From: Chloroflexota bacterium
Lineage (GTDB): Bacteria; Chloroflexota; Anaerolineae; Aggregatilineales; Phototrophicaceae
Direction: 5' to 3'
NCBI GenBank assembly: GCA_026706395.1
Contig: JAPOYU010000051.1
Span: forward strand, 1-26,473
DNA: 26,473 nt
Part shown: piece by piece, positions 1 through 7,087 of the stretch
How the letters are laid out: each line of letters starts with the position of its first letter
How positions within the stretch are numbered: position 1 is the stretch's first letter
The notes under the pieces: generated by a model
What the model was told of the DNA's origin: nothing
The model's input: the letters and a program-made list of their open reading frames with translations, nothing else
Databases searched by the model: none
Position numbers and translations under genes: made by a program

Positions 1-8
1 CTCCACAA

Positions 9-81
9 GGGGATATAGCTCAGTTGGGAGAGCGCGTCAATCGCACTGACGAGGCCAGGGGTTCGAGTCCCCTTATCTCCA
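9..81 (+). tRNA. tRNA-Ala (anticodon CGC)
   Basis: A complete cloverleaf of 73 bases can be drawn. The acceptor stem pairs 9-15 with 74-80, the D stem 18-21 with 30-33, the anticodon stem 35-39 with 47-51, and the T stem 57-61 with 69-73. The anticodon loop is 40-46 with U33 at 41 and anticodon CGC at 42-44, which reads GCG alanine codons. The third acceptor pair is G-U (11 with 78), the classical alanine identity element, and the discriminator base is A81. CCA is not encoded. The promoter lies before the window, and no clear terminator follows. Confidence 0.97.
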
Positions 82-133
82 CATTCTCAGTTCTCCGAAA
101 CTGCATAAACGCATAGTGTAAATTTCAGTTCAA

Positions 134-672
134 TTATGAACTGCTTCGCTGGCAGCCATATTGTAGTTTGCGCTTCAAAAGATACAGAATACGCTCCAAA
201 CGCCGAATTCTCTGGCTGCCTATGATTTCGCAAAAGCTGCCGAATGTCTCCTCAAACCGGCATTGTTCGTATGCCACAAATATGTCGTCGCCAGAGTTGA
301 ACCTTGGCATCCGATTTAGGCGCAAACTCGACGATCAACCATGCTGCCAATGAAGCAAAAATTGTCGCGGTCCAATCTAGCTGAATGATTGGCCGGATCT
401 ATCAGCAGCGGATGCAGATGTGCTTCCTTTTGCGCTTTGGCCTGAATGTAATTCGCTTCAACAACACCGGGGTCGCTGTCTATCGAGACGGTAAAGGCCT
501 GCTTCCGGCTGGCAATACGGCTGAATACACCGTCATTCGCGCCTAAATCCCATACATATTTCGGATCGACTGCTTCCAGATACTCGCTGACCAACTCGCG
601 TTTGCTCTTGAAGCTCTCTTCTTGATAGCTGTCGCCCCAGGTAGTAGCTGACGATGCAACTGCAAATTGCAA
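134..672 (-). pseudogene. Decayed class I SAM methyltransferase (internal deletion plus frameshifts)
   Basis: The minus strand opens at 672 with a stretch containing the SAM-binding motif WDLGANDGVFSR, followed by an acidic strand end (SIDSD) and a segment ending LHPLLIDPANHSA. It then stops at 316 in that frame. The next frame reads LIVEFAPKSDAKVQ (about 295-335), and a third frame (134-325) reads GDDIFVAYEQCRFEETFGS and ends RILYLLKRK. In intact members of this family, which are much longer, these blocks occur in this order but are separated by a segment containing an ALxxxHHL-type motif, missing here. The gene therefore lost its N-terminal part and a central segment and has at least one further frameshift. 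Family assignment rests on motif recall only. It sits beside tRNA-Ala among other decayed sequence. Confidence 0.7.
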
Positions 673-708
673 AAAAAGCCTCTCATTATGTCAACTCTCT
701 ACCGCCCG

Positions 709-893
709 AAAGCGAGAGCCAGCGCAGACATCGCGCCAGACGCGCTCCGGATCAAGCTCGTACCAGCCGGGCTGCGGGCTGATCAGGGGATATTCGCGCC
801 CGGCCGCCACGACGACACCGTCATCGCCGCCGCCCTCGCCTGGCGCGGCGCCCGCTTCACCAGCAGCTCCCTCCTGGCCTTCGCCTCAGAATT
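709..893 (+). pseudogene. Possible phage terminase large-subunit C-terminal remnant
   Basis: Reading the frame that later becomes the downstream methyltransferase gives a GC-rich stretch with GRHDDTVIAAALAWRGA (about 803-853). A run of the type G-x-HDD-x-V-x-A-x-ALA is typical of the end of phage terminase large subunits, where the acidic pair belongs to the nuclease domain. No other part of a terminase is visible, and nothing supports translation of this piece. It lies between the methyltransferase pseudogene and a foldback element. I read it as prophage debris near a tRNA gene, a common integration site. A chance open frame in GC-rich DNA is the alternative. The 673-1041 interval holds no other gene-like signal. 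Confidence 0.35.
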
Positions 894-896
894 TAA

Positions 897-959
897 GCCC
901 CTCCCTCTTTATGGGATGCTCCCCATAGAGATGGGGAGACTAGGGGTTTGGGGTGGGGG
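897..959. repeat. Foldback element with G-quadruplex motif
   Basis: CTCCCCAT (919-926) and ATGGGGAG (931-938) form a perfect 8-bp stem with a 4-base loop. Outside it, the C-rich run starting at 897 can pair with the G-rich run ending at 960 with one mismatch and wobble pairs. The plus strand also has four G-runs (933-936, 943-946, 950-953, 955-959) separated by 6, 3 and 1 bases, which fits an intramolecular quadruplex. It looks like a small dispersed foldback repeat, but no second copy exists in this window. Confidence 0.5.
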
Positions 960-1041
960 CTGTGCGTACGGGCGAGTCGCCGGCGCTGTAAACTATCCCG
1001 CCGACACAGTAGAATCTATCGACTACCCTAAGGAGTTCGCA

Positions 1042-1842
1042 GTGGATATCAAGGGACTCAATGAAGAAGGTCGCGACCTTTGGAACCGGAAGGCAAGCTT
1101 CTGGGACGAGCTGCACGGTGATGACGGCAACGACTTTCATCGGACTTTGATCGAGCCGGGTGTTCTGCAATTGCTGGCTCTGCGGGCCGGCGAATCAGTG
1201 CTTGATGTCGGCTGTGGCAATGGCGCGTTGGCGCGCCGGCTGGCGGCGCTCGGCGCAAATGTCACCGCCATTGACTTCAGCGAAAAACTGATAGAGTTGG
1301 CGCGCCGGCGCAGCGCCGCTCATGACGGGATCATCAATTATATCGAATGCGACGCCACCGACGAGAAAGCGCTGCTGCAACTGGGCGCGGGTCGATTCGA
1401 TGCCGTCACATGCGCCATGACCCTGATGGACATTCCGACGACGGCGCCGCTGTTCAATGCCGCGAGCAGGCTGTTAAGCAAGTTGGGCCGGTTCGTCTTC
1501 TCAACGATGCACCCCGCTTTCAACTCCAATAATCCGATCTTCATACATGAAAAAGAAGACCGCGACGGAACCGTCGTCGATCGCTTCTCTGTGAAGTTAA
1601 GCCACTACCTTGAAATGCCGCCGGTCAAAGGCGCCGGCGCCCCCGGCGAACCGACTCCGCATTATTATTATCATCGTCCGCTTTCTAAATTGCTCGGCAC
1701 AGCATTCGCCGCCGGCTTCGTACTGGACGGCCTGCTCGAGCCGGCGTTCACATCTGAAGACTTCCCCGAGGGCGAACAGCTCAGCTGGCGGAAGTATGCT
1801 CAGATACCGCCCGTTCTGAGCGCGCGGCTGCGGCTCGCCTAA
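1042..1842 (+). CDS. Class I SAM-dependent methyltransferase
   Basis: The predicted protein has 266 residues with a Rossmann-type methyltransferase fold. Motif I is VLDVGCGNG (residues 53-61), the acidic end of strand 2 is AIDFS (76-80), then CDATD (103-107) and FDAVTCAMTLMDI (119-131). The C-terminal half has an HYYYHRPLS segment typical of UbiE/Coq5-like small-molecule methyltransferases. The acceptor substrate cannot be told. I chose GTG 1042 because AGGAG (1031-1035) lies 6 bases upstream and homology-like sequence begins there. The frame stays open back to 667, but that part resembles other debris. A -10-like TAGAAT lies at 1010-1015. The stop overlaps the end of the convergent B3/4-domain gene by 4 bases. 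Confidence 0.85.
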   Translation: MDIKGLNEEGRDLWNRKASFWDELHGDDGNDFHRTLIEPGVLQLLALRAGESVLDVGCGNGALARRLAALGANVTAIDFSEKLIELARRRSAAHDGIINYIECDATDEKALLQLGAGRFDAVTCAMTLMDIPTTAPLFNAASRLLSKLGRFVFSTMHPAFNSNNPIFIHEKEDRDGTVVDRFSVKLSHYLEMPPVKGAGAPGEPTPHYYYHRPLSKLLGTAFAAGFVLDGLLEPAFTSEDFPEGEQLSWRKYAQIPPVLSARLRLA

Positions 1843-2540
1843 TGGGAAGGATTGCGGCCGTCCAACAGGGCGCTGTCATGTCGCCCGCCCGCATATTGAG
1901 CCAATAACGATATGAGGTCTTCAATTGAGTTTTCTATATCAGTACGGCCATTTTCGTGATGCGCCTCTACGGTAATGACGGCATCGGTTGTCGTTTCGCT
2001 GGACGCGCTTGTGGCGCTCTGTCTCCAACACCAGCGCCGCGCCACCACCATCTTCTCCTCGTCAGAGAATATGACTTCGCCAATCTCCGGGTGCATTATC
2101 TCGCCGGTGGCCAATTCGGCGTAAACTTCGCCCCCGTCGGAATAGTGTACTGTTATGGGAGGCGCGATCTGCCGCGTATCGAAGATGGCAACGGGCAATC
2201 CGTAACGGATGCTCACCAGGTTGCCGATATCGACCAAGGTGTTGATGCTGGGAATATCACCCTTCTTGGTCAGTCGGCGCAGCAGGGCCTCCGACGCGCT
2301 GCGATACTTGGTTGGGGAGACGCCGAAAGCGCTGAAAGCCCGGCGCCAGGCGTTCAAAGAAGGGAGTTCGCTCAACGGCGCAGCGCCTATACGGTTCTTG
2401 ACCGCGGCCTGCTCGGCAAGATAGGCGGCGCGCAGCGCATCGGATGTGGGGGTGTTTTTAATCCCGGTGGCGATGATGACTCCGCCGACCAAGCCCGGAT
2501 AATTTTTGACGATATCCGCGTGATACTGAAAACTCGCCAT
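1839..2540 (-). CDS. B3/4 (tRNA-binding) domain protein
   Basis: A soluble protein of 233 residues. The central part (about 50-190) matches the B3/4 domain known from the phenylalanyl-tRNA synthetase beta subunit: LNAWRRAFSAFGVSPTKYRSA, then the LVDIGNLVSIRYGLPVA strand and helix, then EVIFSDEEKMVVARRWCWRQ. Stand-alone versions are widespread and are thought to act on mischarged tRNA or amino-acid-like ligands, but this role is unproven. The C-terminal segment (about 190-233) is variable and without a known motif. The ATG is one base after the stop of the MFS gene, with a GGGGG ribosome site just upstream, so the two are co-transcribed and probably translationally coupled. Confidence 0.85.
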   Translation of the reverse strand: MASFQYHADIVKNYPGLVGGVIIATGIKNTPTSDALRAAYLAEQAAVKNRIGAAPLSELPSLNAWRRAFSAFGVSPTKYRSASEALLRRLTKKGDIPSINTLVDIGNLVSIRYGLPVAIFDTRQIAPPITVHYSDGGEVYAELATGEIMHPEIGEVIFSDEEKMVVARRWCWRQSATSASSETTTDAVITVEAHHENGRTDIENSIEDLISLLAQYAGGRHDSALLDGRNPSH

Positions 2541-2541
2541 A

Positions 2542-3840
2542 TTAACCCCCTGCGGCTAACTCCGGGGCGGTCCAAGCCGCCCTCGTTTCACGTTTCTCCA
2601 GCCAATGCACGACTTGAATCCACAGCAGCAGCGGCACTAGCGCCGCCAGCGCCGAAGCAAATACGACGCTCTGTATACCACCCTCGCCGAAGACGTCAAT
2701 CGCTATACCAACAACCAGGATTCCAATGGTCTGAACCAATTCGAAGCCGGCGAAGTCGAGGGAAAACATGCGCCCAAGGTATTCGTCGGGCACCTGCTGC
2801 TGAATGATGACTGAGCTATAGGTCCAGTTTACCGAGCCGCCCATTGCTCTCACGATTACCGCAAGCGTCAAGATTTCGAGAGAAGGCGCGACGCCCCAGA
2901 TAAGCCAGCCAATGACGATAAGAACAAAGCCAATGACGATCAACCGGCGCAGCGTGCGCACCGAGTCATCACTGAACCGGTTGGTGATCAGCGGTCCGAT
3001 AATTGCGCCGAAGCCGAACGCTGCCCACAGGATCGCCATAGAGGTGATCCCTTGATCGCCAAGCGCGAATACCTGCGTACCGTAGATGATCAGCAGCGTG
3101 TCGGCGCTGGTGATGCTCTGTCCTGCTTTAACGAATATGGCTGCGGCCGTTTCCGGATGCCGGAGGAAATAGCGAATGCCGTCAAGAAATGTTCGTTCGG
3201 ATGTATCCTTTCTGTCGCGTTTGTCTTGACCGATTTCCGAACGAGGCGTGGCAGGTATAGCGATCAGTGCAACCAGAAGCGCCGATAGAATAAAGGTAAA
3301 TGAATCGATGACGAGGGCGATTTCTGTGCCGAAGAGCTCCGCCACAATGCCTCCGGTGATCGCGCCTATCGCCAACATCGCCGACCAGGTTATGCTGCTC
3401 AAGGTGTTGCCGATGATCAACTGGTGCCGGTATAGAATAGTCGGCATGATGGCATTACGCGCCGGTTCGAACAGAGAGGAGACCAGGAATTGGACAACGA
3501 CGAAGACATAGACGAGAGGCAGGTAGTCCGGACTTCTCGTGGTGAAGAGCAAACCCAAGACGACCAGGGCGCGTATCAGATCGCTGGCTATCAGGAGTCG
3601 CTTGCGGTCGAAGCGATCGGCCAAAACCCCCGCCAGCGGTCGCATCAATAAAGGCGGAAGCATCCGCGCGATCAGGAAGCCACTGACGGCGATACCCTGA
3701 ATACCGGTGCCTTCGGTATATCTTACGATCAAAGCCGAAATAACGATCGTACTGAACCAATCGCCCAGCAGGCTGACAAGTTGGGCCGCCCACAGCTTGG
3801 CGAAGTCTGGATTGCTCGCAAGTAATCTATAGTAATTCAT
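2542..3840 (-). CDS. MFS transporter (MFS_3 / EntS-like exporter)
   Basis: A polytopic inner-membrane protein of 432 residues with about 12 hydrophobic segments. After helix 2 it has the MFS signature loop GVLADRFDRKR (residues about 76-86), typical of the drug and siderophore exporter branch of the major facilitator superfamily. A second loop, TNRFSDDSVRTLRR, lies at the equivalent site of the C-terminal half. A charged central loop (about 200-225) links the two halves. The substrate cannot be predicted. The ATG at 3840 is preceded by GGA at a usable distance, and TAAACT (complement of 3865-3870) is a possible -10. It is the first gene of a two-gene operon with the B3/4-domain protein and is divergent from crcB. 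Confidence 0.88.
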   Translation of the reverse strand: MNYYRLLASNPDFAKLWAAQLVSLLGDWFSTIVISALIVRYTEGTGIQGIAVSGFLIARMLPPLLMRPLAGVLADRFDRKRLLIASDLIRALVVLGLLFTTRSPDYLPLVYVFVVVQFLVSSLFEPARNAIMPTILYRHQLIIGNTLSSITWSAMLAIGAITGGIVAELFGTEIALVIDSFTFILSALLVALIAIPATPRSEIGQDKRDRKDTSERTFLDGIRYFLRHPETAAAIFVKAGQSITSADTLLIIYGTQVFALGDQGITSMAILWAAFGFGAIIGPLITNRFSDDSVRTLRRLIVIGFVLIVIGWLIWGVAPSLEILTLAVIVRAMGGSVNWTYSSVIIQQQVPDEYLGRMFSLDFAGFELVQTIGILVVGIAIDVFGEGGIQSVVFASALAALVPLLLWIQVVHWLEKRETRAAWTAPELAAGG

Positions 3841-3929
3841 ACAGCATTCCGTTGGTGGGCTGCCAGTTTACTGCACAAACTTGCTGGATGCACGTCGCAA
3901 GTGCTTGCCGCGCGATTTTGTCGATTCCG

Positions 3930-3938
3930 TGCTACAGT
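3930..3938 (+). promoter_or_regulatory. Possible extended -10 promoter of crcB
   Basis: TGC followed by TACAGT (3933-3938) has the TGn extended -10 arrangement. No good -35 element is found at the standard distance (TTGTCG at 3918 is too close). It is the best promoter candidate in the divergent region between the MFS gene and crcB. Confidence 0.3.
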
Positions 3939-4002
3939 AATGACGTCTGCGTTCTAGCATGACATTTGCCGGCCCAAGACAAAATAGCAGAGTCGATCAT
4001 CA

Positions 4003-4401
4003 ATGTTGAACAATCTGGTATTCGTTGGTATTGGCGGTTTTTTCGGCGCCGGCGCGCGTTACTTGCTGTCAATGTGGACAGACGCCTTGCTGGTATCGCG
4101 ATTGGGCGCATTTCCTTATGGGACGCTGATTGTAAACGTCATTGGCTCCTTTGGGTTTGCGCTGTTCGGTGTTTGGTTCAGCGCCCGCGCGGGAATACCG
4201 GCGCATGTTCGGCTGCTGGCAGGCACGGGATTCTTTGGCGCATTCACCACTTTTTCAACATACGCTAATGACAGCCTGTCACTGTTCGGTGATGGCGCTC
4301 TCGGGTTACCTTTGCTCAACGTGATCCTTAACAACGGGCTTTGCCTGCTTGCCGCCGCGGCAGGATTGTTCCTGGGGCACCGGCTCTTCGTCGCCGTTTG
4401 A
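4003..4401 (+). CDS. crcB: Fluoride channel CrcB/Fluc
   Basis: A small membrane protein of 132 residues with four hydrophobic helices, the usual size of Fluc channels, which work as antiparallel dimers exporting fluoride. Family motifs are in place: GGFFGAGARY (11-20), GTLIVNVIGSF (40-50) with the pore Asn, and GFFGAFTTFSTY (76-87) with the polar phenylalanine/threonine/serine track and the central sodium site. It appears complete. No strong ribosome site precedes ATG 4003. No fluoride riboswitch consensus was recognised in the 162 bases upstream. uppP starts 37 bases downstream on the same strand, so the two may be co-transcribed. Confidence 0.95.
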   Translation: MLNNLVFVGIGGFFGAGARYLLSMWTDALLVSRLGAFPYGTLIVNVIGSFGFALFGVWFSARAGIPAHVRLLAGTGFFGAFTTFSTYANDSLSLFGDGALGLPLLNVILNNGLCLLAAAAGLFLGHRLFVAV

Positions 4402-4438
4402 AGCGAGACAACAAGATCATCACTCGTCGGAACCACTT

Positions 4439-5260
4439 ATGATAGAAGATATCATCAAAGTCGTCATTTTGTCGCTCATCGAGGGAGTCACAGAGTTTCT
4501 GCCGATATCTTCCACCGGACATCTGGTCGTCGGCACTTCACTGCTCAAGTTCGATGTGATGGACTCTGTATTTGAAATCTTCATTCAAATCGGTGCTGTC
4601 GCAGCGGTGATAGCTTACTATCGGAGTACATTGCTCTCGCACGTCAAGGAAATACGCAACGCGCCCGCAGCGCGGGGATTCTGGCTGAGGGTCGCGCTGG
4701 GAAGCCTTCCGGCGGCGGCAACCGGATTCTTATTCGGCAGGCAAATCGAAGCGCTGCTCTTTACCCCTCACGTGGTCGCGGTGTCGCTCATCCTTGGCGG
4801 CGTCGTGTTTCTTCTGGTTGAGCGAAAGCTATCCACTCTGAAACTCAGAGCGGAAGAACCCACAGCGATCTCAAGTATATCTCTGCGACAGGCAATAGTG
4901 GTCGGTCTGGTCCAGGTACTGGCGCTGATACCAGGCGTATCACGCTCTGGCAGTTCAATCGTCGGGGGCATGCTCGCAGGGATGAATCGACGACTCGCTA
5001 CAGAATTCTCATTTTTCCTGGCTATTCCGCTTCTGGGCGGCGCCACGGTCTACAAGTTGCTGGCTTCGTTCGACTCGCTCGATACGAGTCAACTCTTACT
5101 TCTCTTCATTGGCGCGGCGCTTTCGGCGCTCTTCGCCTGGCTGGCCATTGACTGGCTTCTCAGATTTATCGCGCGGAGCAGTTTTGTCGTTTTCGGTTAC
5201 TATCGCATCGCCGCCGGTCTCCTTGTTCTTGCCGCGGCCTCTGCTGGCTGGCTGGCTTGA
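4439..5260 (+). CDS. uppP: Undecaprenyl-diphosphatase UppP (BacA)
   Basis: This integral membrane enzyme of 273 residues removes a phosphate from undecaprenyl pyrophosphate, recycling the lipid carrier for peptidoglycan and other envelope polymers; overproduction gives bacitracin resistance. The two active-site motifs are clear: EGVTEFLPISSTGH (residues 15-28) and PGVSRSGS (165-172), with many hydrophobic helices between and after. ATG 4439 was chosen because the family starts a few residues before EGxTEFLP; a longer open frame back to 4349 only overlaps crcB. CGGAA lies just upstream. It is functionally linked to the RodA-PBP2 block elsewhere in the window. Confidence 0.95.
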   Translation: MIEDIIKVVILSLIEGVTEFLPISSTGHLVVGTSLLKFDVMDSVFEIFIQIGAVAAVIAYYRSTLLSHVKEIRNAPAARGFWLRVALGSLPAAATGFLFGRQIEALLFTPHVVAVSLILGGVVFLLVERKLSTLKLRAEEPTAISSISLRQAIVVGLVQVLALIPGVSRSGSSIVGGMLAGMNRRLATEFSFFLAIPLLGGATVYKLLASFDSLDTSQLLLLFIGAALSALFAWLAIDWLLRFIARSSFVVFGYYRIAAGLLVLAAASAGWLA

Positions 5261-5316
5261 TTTTCCCTCCAGACTAGGCAATCTCATATCGCTATGGAAG
5301 CCCGTCCGCTTCTCGT

Positions 5317-5345
5317 TTGTCCATTATCCCGACTGTACCTATAAT
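5317..5345 (+). promoter_or_regulatory. Promoter for the LysM lipoprotein gene
   Basis: TTGTCC (5317-5322) and a perfect TATAAT (5340-5345) are separated by 17 bases. Transcription would begin near 5352, leaving a leader of about 90 bases before ATG 5444. Confidence 0.65.
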
Positions 5346-5443
5346 GAACTTGAAACCGAGACTTGGCTCAGTTTCGCGATCGTTCGTGTATAGATCGACA
5401 GGTTGCAGCGCTGGTCGACCTTGCGATGAGGAGTTGCCGATAG

Positions 5444-6328
5444 ATGTCGAATCTTAGCCGGTGGTGCCATGTGTCGCTGGCAATGATTATGGTTTCATTG
5501 CTTCTAACCGCTTGTTTTCGTGATACAAGCGAGGTAATCCAGGAGCAGCCGGTCGCCCGCGAATACCCGTCGCCAACCGCGGTAGCGGCACAAGTAGAAG
5601 AGCCAACTCCGCTCCCGGCAACCGACGTACCTCAACCCACCGCGACAGAGCAGACAGTTGATCAATTTGCGCTTACGGCGACTGCGTTAATCGCGCTTCA
5701 GACGCAGCCTGCAGCCGGGCAAGAGACTGTGTCTGACAGTGGTACAACCGGACTGTCCGGCGCCGTCGGCCAAGCGACTGCCGCGCCGATCGTCCGGGAG
5801 ACTATTCCACCTGGTGAAGACTGTGTACACGAAATTCGCGCAGGCGAAACCTTGTTTCAATTGTCCCTGGCTTACGGCGTCACTGTTGAAGCGATCGCGG
5901 CAGCCAGCGATATCGTTAATCCGGATCGGATAGCGGTCGGTCAACCAGTCACGATTCCACAGTGCGGAACTACAGGCTTCATACCCCCGCCAACTTCCCT
6001 GCCGACGGCGACGTTTGCGGCGGCGCAAATCCCGGCGACGAGCGCTCCGGACGAGGTTGAGATTGCCAGCAGCGATGATACGCGAAGCGCGCTTATAGAA
6101 CAGGCGCAGGAGGCGCTGCTTGACAATGCGCAATCGGACTCGTTGGATACTTTCAGCGCGCAGTTGAGTGGAGCCGCGACCCCGAGCCGGACGTACACCG
6201 TGCAGCAAAATGACACGCTATTTGAGATTGCGGTCACCTTTGGCACTACTGTGGAGGTATTGGCGGCGCTCAACAACATTGAAGACGTCGATAGCTTGAA
6301 TGCCGGTCAAGTCTTGCAGATTCCCTGA
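5444..6328 (+). CDS. LysM-repeat lipoprotein
   Basis: The protein of 294 residues has a lipoprotein signal peptide with lipobox LLTAC (residues 20-24), so Cys24 would be lipidated and the protein anchored outside the membrane. A low-complexity linker rich in Pro, Thr and Ala follows (about 30-120). Two LysM domains, about 127-173 (HEIRAGETLFQLSLAYGVT) and 250-294 (YTVQQNDTLFEIAVTFGTT), should bind GlcNAc-containing glycan such as peptidoglycan. A second acidic/Pro-rich linker separates them, and there is no catalytic domain. Cys127 and Cys174 flank the first LysM and could pair. GAGGAG (5428-5433) is the ribosome site. It may be a wall-associated scaffold; its exact role is unknown. Confidence 0.9.
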   Translation: MSNLSRWCHVSLAMIMVSLLLTACFRDTSEVIQEQPVAREYPSPTAVAAQVEEPTPLPATDVPQPTATEQTVDQFALTATALIALQTQPAAGQETVSDSGTTGLSGAVGQATAAPIVRETIPPGEDCVHEIRAGETLFQLSLAYGVTVEAIAAASDIVNPDRIAVGQPVTIPQCGTTGFIPPPTSLPTATFAAAQIPATSAPDEVEIASSDDTRSALIEQAQEALLDNAQSDSLDTFSAQLSGAATPSRTYTVQQNDTLFEIAVTFGTTVEVLAALNNIEDVDSLNAGQVLQIP

Positions 6329-6400
6329 GCTTCAACTCCGCTGTTCGATCAAGCTTGGGCGAAGGCTAGTTCGGAGGATTCAAGTCCTCTGTGATCACCC

Positions 6401-6430
6401 TTGAATACTGCCGCCGGCTTCTGGTAAACT
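6401..6430 (+). promoter_or_regulatory. rplS promoter
   Basis: TTGAAT (6401-6406) and TAAACT (6425-6430) are 18 bases apart, and TGG directly before the -10 makes it an extended -10. The start would be near 6437, giving a leader of about 55 bases. Confidence 0.65.
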
Positions 6431-6450
6431 GGCTCACATTCGGGAAGTTT

Positions 6451-6488
6451 AGATGACGCCTTCGGGCGTGTTTTTTTGAAGGACATCT
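6451..6488 (+). promoter_or_regulatory. Terminator-like hairpin in the rplS leader (attenuator candidate)
   Basis: ACGCC (6456-6460), a TTCG loop and GGCGT (6465-6469) form a short stable hairpin followed by seven T residues (6471-6477). This is the shape of an intrinsic terminator, yet it lies downstream of the apparent rplS promoter and ends directly before the ribosome site GAAGGA (6478-6483). AGATG (6451-6455) and CATCT (6484-6488) can pair outside it, enclosing both hairpin and ribosome site. Attenuation or translation control by L19 is an inference; the alternative is a terminator for upstream read-through. Confidence 0.6.
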
Positions 6489-6491
6489 GTC

Positions 6492-6836
6492 ATGAGCCAG
6501 CAATTGATGCAAACACTGGTCGCAGAGAATCATCGACATCCGACTATTGAGTCGGGCGATACGGTAAAGGTGCATGTTCGCATTGTCGAAGGCAGCCGCG
6601 AGCGTGTGCAAGTCTTTCAAGGTGTTGTGATTCGGGCGCGCAAGGGCGGCAATGAGGCGAATTTCACGGTTCGGCGCATCGCAAGCCATGGCATTGGCGT
6701 GGAGCGCACTTTTCTGTTGCGCAGCCCCCGCGTTGAAAGGGTGGAAATACTTCGGCGGGCGAAGGTCCGCCGAGCGCAACTCTACTACTTGCGCAACCGG
6801 CGCGGCAAATCGGCTCGGCTCAAGGAACGGCGTTAA
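6492..6836 (+). CDS. rplS: 50S ribosomal protein L19 (bL19)
   Basis: The protein of 114 residues has the normal bL19 length and pattern: an N-terminal helix, the SH3-like barrel starting around [13 protein letters not shown] (about 22-34), [15 protein letters not shown] (39-53), [17 protein letters not shown] (58-74), and the basic tail [16 protein letters not shown]. bL19 sits at the 30S-50S interface and contributes to intersubunit bridges. The ATG has GAAGGA 8 bases upstream. In many bacteria the gene follows trmD; here it stands alone with its own promoter, a leader hairpin and a terminator, so its level must be set by itself. Confidence 0.97.
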   Translation: MSQQLMQTLVAENHRHPTIESGDTVKVHVRIVEGSRERVQVFQGVVIRARKGGNEANFTVRRIASHGIGVERTFLLRSPRVERVEILRRAKVRRAQLYYLRNRRGKSARLKERR

Positions 6837-6864
6837 GCAACTCCGTTTCGTGAACACAGCTTTT

Positions 6865-6890
6865 GGGGCGTGCAACAGTACGCCTCTTTT
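6865..6890 (+). terminator. Intrinsic terminator after rplS
   Basis: GGGGCGT (6865-6871) pairs with ACGCCTC (6880-6886), with one G-U pair, across an 8-base loop, and is followed by TTTT. It begins 28 bases after the rplS stop. Confidence 0.75.
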
Positions 6891-7020
6891 ATTCGCTTGC
6901 GCCAGCGGCGCGAATCGACATAAATATCATAGCTTATCTGCAGAGCGCGCTTTTCGCGCGATTCGCCCAAAGCGAATTCACCACTCCCCGTTCGGATCAT
7001 AATCGCATGATGCAAAGTCA

Positions 7021-7039
7021 GAGACTATAATCGAGTCTC
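7021..7039 (+). promoter_or_regulatory. -10 box inside an inverted repeat
   Basis: TATAAT (7026-7031) overlaps a perfect inverted repeat, GAGACT (7021-7026) and AGTCTC (7034-7039). No good -35 is seen at 17 bases. A second, weaker repeat (ATCAT and ATGAT, 6996-7011) lies just upstream. The arrangement could be an operator-covered promoter for the membrane-protein gene at 7088. The rest of 6891-7020 shows several short GC-rich hairpins but no coding signal. Confidence 0.4.
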
Positions 7040-7087
7040 AGTATATTGACGGTCGCCCGGCTCGGCTGTTGAGAGGTGACAACCCAA

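Noticed and set aside
126..143. Inverted repeat CAGTTC/GAACTG as tRNA-Ala terminator
   Set aside because: No T-run follows on the plus strand, and the repeat overlaps the end of the pseudogene on the other strand.
667..1041. N-terminal extension of the methyltransferase back to 667
   Set aside because: It has no ribosome site, contains debris-like and foldback sequence, and a good AGGAG-GTG start exists at 1042.
1956..2807. Long plus-strand open frame of 283 codons
   Set aside because: It lies antisense to the B3/4-domain and MFS genes, which have clear family motifs.
3841..4002. Fluoride riboswitch before crcB
   Set aside because: The conserved riboswitch blocks and pseudoknot could not be found in the 162 bases upstream.
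6366..6400. tRNA 3'-half-like sequence (GAGGATTCAAGTCCTC)
   Set aside because: It looks like a T-arm but the loop length is wrong, and no D-arm, anticodon arm or matching acceptor strand lies upstream.
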